From the NCBI GenBank assembly GCA_032173965.1, contig CM063284.1:61130863-61194862 (forward strand): 64,000 nucleotides of DNA, written 5' to 3'. The DNA is from Sitta carolinensis (taxonomy: Eukaryota; Chordata; Aves; Passeriformes; Sittidae). Made by a program: the position numbers and the translations under genes. The notes below the pieces were generated by a model that did not search any database, was not told the DNA's origin, and worked only from the letters and a program-made list of their open reading frames with translations. Below are positions 50,866 to 61,787 of this stretch, piece by piece; the first letter of the stretch is position 1; the number at the start of each line of letters is the position of its first letter.

Positions 50866-52239
50866 CTGTTCGAATACGAGAAAAAAGTGTTAGTTCAGCA
50901 CAGTAACTCTGCCACACCACTCAGGGACTAGCCTACAAATATAAAGTTATGTTCTTCTGAATAATTTCAAACACAAATTTCTTCACAGTTTTAGACACAT
51001 CCTAAACTCAAAGCCTGGTGATGACATTTTGTTTTAAAAACATTGTGGGGCTAGAATGTAACAGAAGAAGGTTTTAGAAGGCTTTCATATATCTCTATAG
51101 ATTGCACAGTCTTACCTTCCAAAAAGCACTGAAGTGACAGGGAAAAAGGTAATATATAGGCTCTCCAACTGCCCTGGCAGGTATTTAAAAACTAAGGAAA
51201 ATAGTAAATCAATTAAAAAAAACCCCACAAGTAGCAAAAAATAAAACTCATCGACCCTTTTGAGGGAATCATATATAATCTTTTCTGCCTCCTTAGCCCT
51301 GTTGCAATGTCTCCCCAGAGCACCTCCACCAGCCAATGTGCTACTTCAGATAGGACCTAAACTAGGAGCACAGCTGATGGCATCTGGCCCAGGAAGAAGC
51401 CAAACCCACGTCAGTTTACTCTGGTAGTCCCTCTGTGCAATTCCTTCAGAGGTGCAAAAAGCAAATTTGACTTAGGTTGGGAAGAGGACTATGAGGAATG
51501 AAGAGAAAAATCTGAGTACTCTGCACAGGAGGGAACAATGATGTGAAGAACAGTGTTGGGTCAGCCAATTTGGAATGAGGGAAAGGGAAAAGAACAAACT
51601 TCCATACTAAGAACATTGGAGATGAACTAGAAAAAGCTTTTAAAGACTAGAAGATGCATGTACACAGAGACAATGTTAAGAAGAAGGGAGAAAGTGAACA
51701 TTAGTGAACAAGAATTATTGCCACAAGCTCTGTCTGCGTAACTGGGTAACATGGATGTAGGGCAGTCCAAAGAAGAAGTTTAGGAGAGAACAAGAAGAAG
51801 CTTTATGTTTGCTTCACATCAGGGGAAACGAGCGTTTCTACGCATGGAGGAAATGAAAGATCCTGGCAAAAGTTTTTCATGAGAAATGCAAGCAAGCATA
51901 AAGGTAGAAGAGTAGGTGGGAAGAGATTAAGGAGGAGGAGAATGAATAACAATAAAAATTGAAAAACTAGACTTCAGAAATTCCAAAATAGGTAGATATA
52001 AGGAGAGAGGGGAACAATTAGGAAATTAAGATGAGAAAACACAAGAAAGTAGAGGACTAGGATAAAAAAAGAGAAAAATGGACTGTTATTATGTAGCACA
52101 GAAAAAGAGGATGGAGAAATAAGAAGATACTAAATTGACCAAGATAATTAAAAGTACAAAGAGCGCACAAGTAAGTTTTCTGGAGTTGTGATGCTTGCTC
52201 TAGAAAGCATGAACCAAAAGGAATGGAACAAAACCCAAG
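50866..52239. other. Purine-rich non-coding DNA
   Basis: On the plus strand 51470-52130 is rich in GAAGAA/GGAGA sequence. No exon is evident. If the minus-strand gene model is right, this is its first intron. Confidence 0.4.
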
Positions 52240-52702
52240 GCAACTATTGCTTTTCCGAAGGGACGAAGGGAATTGCACTGAAGCCCAGCCGAGGAAAGGC
52301 CAGCCTGGATTGACCCTTCCCACTCTTGCCCTCGCTACGACCAATGCATTCGGAAGAACAAAGTCCTCCCTCTGGTCCGTCCTTCTCCCAAAACTGTCCC
52401 TCGTCGCTTCTGCACACCTTGGTTCCCTGGGACGGTCCCACAGGAGCAACGTGTTACCCTCTGTGGTGTCTCGGGCCCCGCGACCCAAGCTGGCACACGG
52501 CAGAGCCCCCACCTTGCCCCTGCTGCGCTCTGCCCTGCCCAGCCACTCGGCCTTCACTAGCCCCCCCATCCCTGGCCAGGGCCGCCAGGACTCCCGACAA
52601 TCACAATCCCATCAAGTTTTCCCCGTCTTCAGCTTTTCTTTGCCCCAACTCTTAAAAACACAGCCCGATCCAGAAAGCCCTCCGAGTCCACTTCCCTCCT
52701 TC

Positions 52703-52703
<1 letters not shown>

Positions 52704-52755
<52 letters not shown>
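52704..52755. repeat. A52 homopolymer
   Basis: An uninterrupted run of 52 A, preceded by CCCTCCTTCC and followed by GTTAAACCTC, at the shoulder of the CpG island. Its true length is uncertain because long homopolymers are prone to sequencing and assembly error. Confidence 0.95.
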
Positions 52756-52758
<3 letters not shown>

Positions 52759-53021
52759 AAACCTCTGAAATAAAACAAAGAAGGCACAAGAAGGAGGCAA
52801 AACCTCCCCAGGTAGTGCCAACCAGCCCGCATTACGGGAGTTCTGGCGGAATGACTGCCTTACCCTCCCCAAAAATACCTGCATGTGCTCCCAAAAGTAC
52901 AAAGGAAAGGCTGGGCTGGCCCGCAGCCGCCTCCGCTGCGCTCCCGGGCGCGGATGGCAGGGCGGAGGGGGGGGCGACGAGGGAGCCGGGAAAGAACAAT
53001 AAACCCCAAGTCCAAACGTAC

Positions 53022-53160
53022 CTTCTCCTTTCTCTAAACTGTGAAACCAGATTTCCTTAGAAACCTACGACGGGACTCTGCTTTTAAGCGGCGGGAGAGC
53101 TCGAAGAAAGTTGAGTAAATCTCTTCGGATAAAGTTGCCGAAGATGAGTTAACCCGGGAG
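53022..53160 (-). other. Candidate first exon (alternative a), 5' untranslated
   Basis: The minus-strand sequence ends TTTAGAGAAAGGAGAAG and is followed by GTACGTTTGG, a strong donor. Upstream on that strand lie the most GC-rich bases of this part of the island (53220-53350), so initiation near 53.15-53.35 kb is plausible. No long ATG frame continues to the donor, so the exon is probably untranslated. The right edge is a guess. Confidence 0.45.
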
Positions 53161-53859
53161 AGACGAGGGAGAGATGGAGAGTTCATCCGAGTTTCTCCTT
53201 TTGTTCAAGTTGCCCGAGCAGACAAAGAGCCGGCAGCGGCGGCAGGTCCCCCGCGCCCCTGCTCCCCCCGCGGTCCGGGCGCCGCCGGGGTCCCGTACTG
53301 CCCTCGCCCCCCGCCTCCTCCCACCACCGCAACTTTCCGTCTGCTCCATCCCTCCTCAGCCCCGACCCCGGCTCCGGCGCAAAACTTCCCTCGAACTGAA
53401 CCTCCCAGAAAAAGAAAACAATTTAATTCAAGGCGGGGGAGTGGGGGGTGGAAAGGGAGAGAACCATCTCTCAAATCATTATTTCCGGTAGATGCACCTC
53501 TTTGTTTGGATTCCCCCGACTGTCAGTGAGGACAAGCCTCTGGGGATCTGCTTTCGGACAGTTTGATCTGCCGGAATGAGACGGGCAAACGCAGGACATA
53601 AAGAAAAATAACTTTAAAAGAAAGAAAAGGGAGGGAAAAGTAAATAGAAAACAATATAAAACTCCGGAGTTGCGAAACGAACCCGTTTTTCATGGACACG
53701 GGAAGTACATAAATAAACAACTGAAGGGGAATTTCGGAAAACTGTTGGTTCTCCTCCCCCTCCCCTTCGCACTTTTCCAGAGAACGTAACAAAAAAAAGC
53801 CCCCCGAAACCTCCTGGCCGCGGCTCCGTGCCGCCGCCGCCAGCTCCTGGCATCCCTAC

Positions 53860-53990
53860 CTGTTGCGTAAAGCGCAAAGATGGGGCCGACCGCATCCGTC
53901 CCAAAGAAACCCAAAGGGAAGGAGGGGACCGCCCGCACCCCACGGCCCCTTCACCTGCCCTCCGGCAGCCCCCACGGGGACACCCGACAC
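53860..53990 (-). other. Candidate first exon (alternative b)
   Basis: The minus strand reads CTTTGCGCTTTACGCAACAG and then GTAGGGATG, a reasonable donor. Short ATG frames reach the boundary (one reads MRSAPSLRFTQQ) but are unremarkable. The same AACAG could also act as an acceptor, so this site is less certain than its neighbours. The right edge is a guess. Confidence 0.35.
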
Positions 53991-54105
53991 GGGCGTCGCC
54001 GGCAGCCCCGGCGCGTCCCCGGCGGAACGAGCGGCTGCTCCGCGCCCGGCCCGGCCCGGGCTCCGCGGGCGGCCGTCGGGGCGCCAAGGTCCCCGCCGAA
54101 AGTTT

Positions 54106-54120
54106 GGCGGGGCGGGGCCG
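54106..54120. promoter_or_regulatory. Overlapping GC boxes (Sp/KLF sites)
   Basis: GGCGGGGCGGGGCCG contains two overlapping GGGGCGGGG-type boxes, the classic Sp1/KLF target, about 60 bp downstream of donor c on the minus strand. It suits a promoter for alternative b or a. Confidence 0.6.
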
Positions 54121-54178
54121 AGGTGCGCCGTGGTCTCGCAACGAGACAAAAGGAGCGCGGAGCAGCGCTGCAACTCAC

Positions 54179-54330
54179 CTTGGAGGGAGAGAGTGAGGCT
54201 GAAGAGGCACCTTCCGCCTCAGTCCTCCTCCTCCTTCCCCTCCCCCGGCCCTGTGGCGACGGCGGGGCCGTGGGACAGGCTCCTGCTGGGGACCGGGGCG
54301 CGATCACCTGGTTCAGCATCGCCAAGGGTC
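54179..54330 (-). other. Candidate first exon (alternative c)
   Basis: The minus strand ends CTCTCTCCCTCCAAG and is followed by GTGAGTTG, a near-consensus donor and the best in the island. A minus-strand ATG near 54320 opens a frame (MLNQVIAPRSPAG and onward) that stays open to the donor, so this exon could encode a short N-terminus. GC-rich DNA is open by default, and I do not recognise the peptide. The right edge is a guess. Confidence 0.45.
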
Positions 54331-54765
54331 CGCTCCCCGGCGCTAAACAAAAGCGGGGGGGAGCGGCCCTACTGCCCCTGCCCCGCCCGCCCCCGCTGCC
54401 TCGAACTTTTTGGTGCTCACTGAGCATCCCAGCGAGCCGGTCCCGCGCTCGAGAAGGACGGGGAAGCGCGGCGGCGCGACCGACGGGACCCCCACGTCGG
54501 GGCAGCGGGCCCGGGGCTGCCGGCAGGGCGGGAGCGGCGCCTGGAAGTGCCGCCGGGTGGGGCGGCCACAACACGGCCCCGCTGCTAATTGCCCGTCCGA
54601 GGGTGTGCAGGGCGGCGTGGAGGGGGCGCAGCACGCATGGGGGTGTTGTGAGTGTGCACAGCGTGTGCACAGCGGGCACCGGTGCCAGAGGCTCCAGCCC
54701 TCGGGATGCTGCCTACCAGGCCTGAAAAGCTGTCCCCAGTGCTGTTTACTTTATTTTCTTTTCTC

Positions 54766-54846
54766 TTTGGTTTGGTTTGGTTGGTTGGTTGGTTTTGTGT
54801 TGGTTTGGTTGGGGGGATTGTTTGTTTGTTTGGTGGTTTGTTTTTT
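54766..54846. repeat. GGTTT/GGTT/GTTT simple repeat
   Basis: (TTTGG)n passes into (TTGG)n and then (GTTT)n, with a G6 run in the middle. All guanines are on the plus strand. It sits at the very edge of the CpG island. Confidence 0.9.
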
Positions 54847-55782
54847 GCCTTAGAAGCAAGCAGAACCTTGAAGAAGTTACTAGGAAATGGTTGTTAATAG
54901 CAGCCAACACCCAATATAGTAGGGCTAGTTTTTCAAAGTCAGGTAACAGAGGATGATCTTGAAATGGGGGGCCTTTTTAGTAGAGAGAATGGAAAGGCCA
55001 CACTAGCCTTTTGTTAAGTTGCCCTGTTGACAACTTCTGCAGCCCTGCTCACCTATAACTCTTTCTATTTTCCTTCAGTTCATGTTCATTTCATGCTAAC
55101 AACCCCCAACTTGTCCTTCTTCTAGCTCCTTTCCCCACTCATCATCTTCCCTAGCACTGAGGCTCATTCAAACCATTTCCTCCTACCCAGTGATATCAGC
55201 CTCAAAATTTTGTTCTTCAAAACATTGTGCAGTTCCCCACCCAGGGTCAACCTTTTTATCTTTGTGCCCCAGAGAAACAGTCCCCAGGTCTTCCATTGCT
55301 GCCTGTGTTTATGTTGCTCTCGAGCATTTTCTTCCTACATTCTGCTGCAATGTACATTGCTGTTGGTTTCCATTATAGATTTCTGAGGTGAAATGATAAT
55401 ACATATCATAGTTTATGCCTGGCATGAAAAGTGCATCCTCATAGTCATTCTTTACTTTCATTCACCTTCTTCAGCCCTTCTGCATTGAGTGCTTTGGAGC
55501 AACTATCATAACACTTTTAAAATTTCCACCTAAATTACTTTCTTTCTATGCACTGTTTCTCCCTTCCATCCATTTCTGACTTTCCCTCTACACTATTTCC
55601 ATGGTTGTTTTGTTCATGTTTCTCTTTCCACCTCTGCACTTTTATTTCCTTAATCCTTTGGTTTTATGGTGGAAGAGGAATGCTGACTGCACCTCTCCTT
55701 ACTTCCACACTTATTTTCTCTGGTTTTCACATGCACCCTCTTAGGGCACAGTGAAGTCCAGCAAACATGTACTCTTCTACTA

Positions 55783-55856
55783 ACACAGACACACAGACAC
55801 AGACACAGACACACAGACACACACACACACACAATTTTTTTTTTTTTTTTTTTTTT
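55783..55856. repeat. CA/CAGA microsatellite abutting T22
   Basis: CACAGA and CA units run to 55834, directly followed by 22 T (55835-55856). The two simple repeats share a border. Confidence 0.93.
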
Positions 55857-58800
55857 GCTTGCTTGTTTCTTTCCCAGATGATTCCAAAATCCTGTGGAAG
55901 ACTGTCCTGTTGTTTGCTGGTTGTGCAAAGGGCTACTCTTACTGGCTTTCTCTGGGAAAACACAAATTGTATAAGCAGCTCTTTGTGTCATGGGATTTTG
56001 GCTTTGGCAGATATCAATGATATATTGCATAAAGGTATAACTTGCTGAGAATTTGTGAAGATGCTGACTTGCCCCATGGTCTGCCAGCCAAGTTGGAGTT
56101 TGCGGTGCAGGTAAATATGATCACCCACCTGCACTTTTCTTCACTTCTTTTCTTTCCTTGGAAGCAGGAGGCCAAAAGCCTCTATAAAGATATAATCATA
56201 TACATTGTAATTCTCTGGTACTGGTGGTATTTAAACAAAGGATGTGTCTACTTTATTGCTTCATTATGAGTGATAAAGGTTTCTAATTATTGGAAAGAGG
56301 TGACCAGTTGCCTAGGGTTGCATAATCATGGATCACATTCAATTCACACAAAGAGAAGAGAGTCACTGTTGAAAACATCTTGTGAAGAGCTAACTGAGCA
56401 AGGATGAGAAAAACAGAAAAATTGTTTGAAAGGACAAAAAATGTCAGAAACATTTCAATAAAAGCTACTGTGTCTTATAGAAGGGCTTATTTGACGGGTA
56501 AGTGGCCATCTGCTGTCAAGACAGTAAAATTTGGTTGATAGTCCCTCGTGGGTTCCTTGGCCAGGTAAAAAGAAGCATTAAGAGGTAAAAAGGAATACAT
56601 AAGAGGCAATTAAAAAAGGAGCAGTTTATGATAATTAACATGAAGTAGAAATTATATAATGTAGAACATTATTTGGAAAAGTCAAAAATATTACATAGAA
56701 ATCCACATCTTAATGGATGAAATTAAAATAATTTTACAGTAAGTGGGGAATGAAGCATCTCCTAATAATGTTCATAGGCCTGTCAGTTTTGAGACAAAAT
56801 ATCCTACTAATGATACCTGTGTTCTGCAAGTGGGAAGAAAAATGTTGCACACAGAAAATTACCTATTTTTTCGTCTTTGGGCAGCACCTATTTCCAATAA
56901 ACATTGAATCCTTAGCCCCAGATGCCTTGCACCCTAACATCAGAAAATACTCTATACTTTATGTCACAGCAATGTTCAAATAATAAACCCTGGAACACCA
57001 TGGCAATTATGGGAATCTACTGCCAACGTTGTGCCAATATGAAAATGGGGCAAACAGAAAGACACAGATTACAATGCTCCATTTTGCCTGATATTTACCT
57101 CTTAAAAAATAATGAAAGCCTGAGATGGGATTACAGTCAAGGAGAACTAAGGATAAGAATAAAGCACTATTCCTTCATGTTTACTTCCTTTTTTTTGCCT
57201 TTTTTTTAAATTTCACTGTGGATGTGGGATGGGTTGGAATACAGATCTAGTGACATGCATCACATGCTGATTGATCTGGCTTGAAGATAGTCACAACAGT
57301 GAAGAAATTTTCCATAGAGTGCCAATTTTTAAACATTTCCAAATGGAAGTGACCTAGTCTCTTCTGGCTCCCAAATAATGGGAACAACTGGCCTATACTA
57401 CCTGTGTTTAGTTTTAAAATCCTTGATTCCCACACTGCACAACCACATTTTATTTAATTCTTTCAGCTATCTGATTTCTTTCTGCCACTTTTACTCTGCT
57501 TCCCAAGCCTCCTTAGGGAAAGGCTTCATCAAAATTAACTCTGGACAAAATTTCATGACTGTTAAGATCACAAAAGTACATAAAATCATCATATAAAAGG
57601 TCAATTTTTTTTTTCTTGGCAAACTAGACAGAAAACATAATCCAGTTTCTTCTGTATTTATCCTGGTTGACCATATTCCTCTGACTTCCAGGAAGGTGTT
57701 CCATTTTTCTAAAATATTGTGTGATGCAAAGTCAACCACTTTTCCTAAGAACAAAGCCAACAACAACCCTAGCTGTTAAAAAAAGAAAACAACAATACAA
57801 AAACAAGGGCTGGACTTCACTTTAAATCAAAATTTGTTTGACTTTAGTTTCTAGTTACTTTAAAAATTTATTTTATGTCTTGCCACCACATTAAATTAGT
57901 GGACAGCTAATTTTATAAATGGGGGCCTGAAAGCAAGACTGGCTGCACAGGACAGGAAACCTTCCTGCAGAGATAATGTACTTACAGGATTGTTTTAATC
58001 TCTTTGAGGGATTACTTACATTAACTTGTTTAGGTTCCATTACATTTACCAAGAAAACATACAATTGCTTGAAGTTTGCCAGCTGAGTGGACCTCTTGGG
58101 CTGTAACACTCCTTCAACACTTGGTTTGCACACTAAGGGCAATGGCAATTCAGAAGCACACATCAGTGCCACAACAGTGATGTGAAGACTGGAAGCCCAC
58201 CCCAAGACCTGTATTTCATGTAGCTGCTGTAAGCACCTACCATGCAGATCAAAACAAAGAGCAGCCCAGCCTGCAGCAGGGTACTGATTATGTCTCACTC
58301 CCTTTACCACAGTGTGCCCCAGAAAAGAAGGGTTGGTTTCTGTTCTTTCTATTTTAATACAACAGTATTAAACTCACAGAACTCATAGAAAAGTTAGTGT
58401 ACATCAGCCACAGTAACTGTCTTTGATTTCACTGTGAGAAGAAAAAATCCGTGCAAAAAGTTTAGTGTTTCTTAACCTTGCTTCCCTGAGAAGTAAACTA
58501 ACACTCATCCTCCAAGAGTGTCTGAAAATTCTGACTTGACTGTGAGCTTCTGGATGTTGACATGTGTAGGAAGATGAACAGTACAACAACAGCAAAATGT
58601 GGTCTTTTTAGGGGATAATTCAGAGGACCTGCTGACCTCCTATCAAATATTTTGCTTCTCATTTTATTTTTCTATATGCAGAGGCTGATTTCACCAGTGC
58701 TCTCTTTTGTAGAAGTGTGAATCAAATCAATAGGTCAATCAATTCCTGTAAATGTAAAGACCATGACAGACATACCTGCAAATGAAAGAATTGTTTTGGC

Positions 58801-59151
58801 ATGAATATTTTCTTCTCTGTAGACACATACCCAGAAAATTCATAGAATGTTTATTTTTTGTGGAAAAGGAAAAGCTCAAAACAAAAACCAAACACAAACT
58901 ATATTATTCCAAAAGGGTAGAAAACCATGAGCTTTCCAAGCTCTTTTTAAAAATCACTTAAAGGTTCTCTTAACATCTGTACTCTAGAGAAAGAAAATAC
59001 AATTTGTAAATGATTTGCCACCAGCTGTATTTTCCTAGTGTTACCTTTTAAGCCAGAAAAAGGGTAGTGAAATTCTTTCTGGTCTTCTTTTCCTTTAAGT
59101 CTCCATTTTGATCAAGCCAAGGAAAGTCTTAGCTTGTAGACCTCATGAACA

Positions 59152-59295
59152 TTATTATTATTTTTTTTTAATTTATTTTATTTTTTTTTTTTAAATACAT
59201 ACACCAGAGCTTCTTTGTCAGCTCCATTTATCCTATTTTGTTAGGATTTGGGGGGGGGGGTGTGGTGGAGGCATTGTTTTTTGTTTTTTTTTTTC
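59152..59295. repeat. T-rich low complexity with a G11 run
   Basis: ATT/T-run sequence at 59152-59194, 11 consecutive G at 59250-59260, then TGTGGTGGAGG and another T-run. Simple sequence. Confidence 0.85.
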
Positions 59296-60444
59296 AAACC
59301 CACTGTTTTTATTTGGCAAATCAATAATCAGACACAGATATGACTCCATTCTGTTTATTTCACTTTTTCCTCCAGAGCCTATGGTTTTACAAACAGATCT
59401 TGTACTAGAGTCTCTAGAGAAACACATAATTCCCAAGCAAATTCAAAGAAGTGTTTAGTTCAGCAATATGTTTATATATGATGATTGCTAATGCAGTTTC
59501 TATTCCTTAAAAATGAAAATTTTTCTTATGAAGAATGAAATCTCCATTGCAAGTTGAACAAATGAACAGCTCCATTTTATACTATTCTTAATAGATAAGG
59601 TAAAAATTGTTGCTTTTCCATATTCTCGTTCCCATTCACTCTATATATGCATACTACTTAAATTATTTTCCTCAAAATAAGACTAAGTTTGGAGAGCTCT
59701 TTTTCATCCTTACCTTCTTCAACCTGACAGTTTTAAAACATTAACTTGGACTTACTCCTTCCTGAACATTTTGATTTGTTTGACACATATTAAGTTTAAA
59801 TATAGCCACAAAATTAGATACTGCATAGAGATTATCTAATGTATATATACATTCACCTTCAAAATTGTAAGAAAAACTCGGCAATTTGTTTTGAAAGTTT
59901 GAGCCTAACATTCTGAATATAGTGTTTGATAATATCCATTCTTCCCGCCCCCAGACAACATTCAAGTCACTTCTAGTTGCTTTTCACCTGATTTAATTAA
60001 TTGTCCTCCTCTTTGGTTTATATTGAAAATGTCAGCCTTTCTAGGTCACCATTTTGTGATTTAAGAAATCACCCCACAATATTGACAAAAGTGCTGGACC
60101 AGAATTGTTGTCAATATGAACTCTTCAGTTCATAAAACTTATTGAGCAGTCACCTGAATATTTAGGAAGCAGGGAGACTACAAAATCCTTGTCCTCAATT
60201 CCATCATGTAGCAAATACGCAGGACAACGCCAGGAAAAAGATTTTAATCCTATCTACAATCTTGGCCTTGTTTAACAGGGCTTTGTGCACCTTGTTTTCA
60301 TATGAAAAACCTGTGTGTAGCTTAATAATACATCTTTGAGCCTTCATATTATGGCCAGATAGATACACAGACAGAGGTTTTTGTGGCCAGCACAAAATCT
60401 ACTTTGGGACTTCCCCATCTCCACAACCATAGCCAGTGCTGTAA

Positions 60445-60496
60445 AAAAAAAGGTGCTTCCGCTTTGTGTGGGTGCGGTGCGGTTACACCGTCTGCA

Positions 60497-60531
<35 letters not shown>
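60445..60531. other. GC-rich short block flanked by A-runs
   Basis: A9 is followed by about 50 bp of CpG-containing DNA (GGTGCGGTGCGGTTACACCG and neighbours) and then A29 (60503-60531). The arrangement resembles a tiny retroposed RNA with an A tail. I recognise no parent, and no target duplication is evident. Confidence 0.4.
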
Positions 60532-60533
<2 letters not shown>

Positions 60534-61574
60534 AAAAAGAGTCTATGAGACAGCACACACTTCCCCTGCAGGCACAAAGGGACAGGAGAAAGAACCAGCC
60601 CAGAGAGTGCAGAGCTGCTCCTCTTCTCCTGGCTCTGGACATACTCAGTGGCAGCAAGAACCAGAGCATGGGAAGCTTCTGCAACCACAGGGGTCTGATG
60701 CTTTTCTGGGACAGCTGGAAAGGGCCAGATGAAGGACGAAGCAAGTGAAGAGCTGAGGAAAGGGAAGGGGTTGAAGGACAGACTCCACTATCCTGTCAGA
60801 GGCCACGCAAGCAAGCAAAGCCTTCTCCAAGCATGAGGCTGCCCGGCCCACCACAAGACTGCACTGCAGCTCCACCCACACCAGCAAAACAAGGCTTGTT
60901 AACCCTGCAGAATACCATGTTCTCCAGCAAACCAACCCAGCCTCCCTGCTGTGATTTTGGCATGGTAAGTATTGACCTACTGTGTCTTTAGATCTTATGA
61001 GTTTGACCCTTTCCACACAGAAATAAGTATGGCAAAAATGTGGACATACACCTGCCATTCTAAAGGATGATGGAATATAACTTGGTTTTGCAAGAAAATC
61101 AAGGTCACCCTAAGCACAGAAATACTCTACAGCTCTGGTAAAACCAGCATAGTAAATATAGACATGAGATAAACTAACTGTCTGGTTTTCCATTTGCTTG
61201 TGACCTCTATTACTGTTCTTTGTTTCTTTGCCTACAACCTCTATAATTGCCTTTTTGGTCCTTTAGGTCAATATGATTATCAGTCTCAACACTGCTACTG
61301 CTTTCAAATTTTTCAAATAAAACCTCATGTGGAAAGTAACAACCCTATTCTATTTGTGAGTTATTCAAAAATCAGTGCCTTTGACTAATACAGAGTACTT
61401 TCAGTACATATTCATAAAAGGGTAGCTATTCAGTCCTATCGCTTTATTTCTCTTTTGTCACTATTTACACAAATAATTTACCAGCTTCCACCCCTCACCT
61501 CTGTTTCACATATTTAAGAACTACCATTAAAATCCACATTCATCACACACAGCAACAAAACCAAGCAGATAAAA
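60532..61574. other. Non-coding DNA, GC-richer at 60540-61000
   Basis: The first 450 bp are GC-richer, without coding or known-repeat signature. The remainder is AT-rich. Long frames on both strands at 60645-61058 overlap each other and look fortuitous. Confidence 0.4.
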
Positions 61575-61787
61575 CAAAAATCCTCTACACAAAAAACAAA
61601 ATACCATAATCACAAAACAAATTTACACAAAACCCACCTATTGTCCCTTCACCATAATTACAATAAAAACTTGTCATGATCATTCCAGTCTCTAACATTG
61701 TCCAGTACTTCTTTTGGCTGTTAGTTCTCCCTGTTACTATCCTTATCTTAAAATCTTCGTGATCCTGGATTTTGGCACCAAAATCAC
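61575..61787 (-). mobile_element. Internal sequence fragment of an endogenous retrovirus
   Basis: On the minus strand this follows the LTR directly. A TGGTGCCAAAA motif about 7 nt after the LTR end looks like a tRNA primer-binding site, which matches the position expected in a retrovirus. About 200 bp of 5' leader follow before similarity is lost. No intact gag, pol or env is present in the window, so the element is truncated and inactive. Confidence 0.5.

Larger units (their letters stand above)
52240..54690 (-). promoter_or_regulatory. Large CpG island, probable promoter region of a minus-strand gene
   Basis: About 2.4 kb has raised GC and is densest in CpG at 52900-53000, 53220-53380 and 53810-54640. 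Three good splice donors for the minus strand lie inside it (at 53022, 53860 and 54179), and I saw none of equal quality on the plus strand. This is the arrangement of a vertebrate gene with several alternative first exons, transcribed toward lower coordinates. GC boxes are plentiful, and no TATA box stands out, as is usual for CpG promoters. Long open frames across it on both strands reflect the lack of stops in GC-rich DNA. Confidence 0.75.
54847..60444. other. AT-rich DNA without recognisable genes
   Basis: Only simple repeats (55783-55856, 59152-59295) stand out. The 139-codon minus frame 57891-58310 has no recognised domain. A plus donor-like site (AGTCAG then GTAACAG) near 54942 could serve a divergent transcript from the CpG island, but no first exon can be drawn. 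Confidence 0.4.

Noticed and set aside
53860..53940. Minus-strand peptide with a GPIFALY stretch resembling a phosphate transporter motif
   Set aside because: Too short, with no supporting flanking residues and out of context for a first exon; judged coincidence.
53880..54725. 281-codon plus-strand frame and 242-codon minus-strand frame in the CpG island
   Set aside because: GC-rich DNA has few stop codons, and several frames on both strands are open at once. The translations are low-complexity P/R/G/A with no domain. Only the splice donors there were kept as evidence.
54766..54846. Possible interstitial telomeric repeat
   Set aside because: Units are GGTTT, GGTT and GTTT, not TTAGGG; it is a plain microsatellite.
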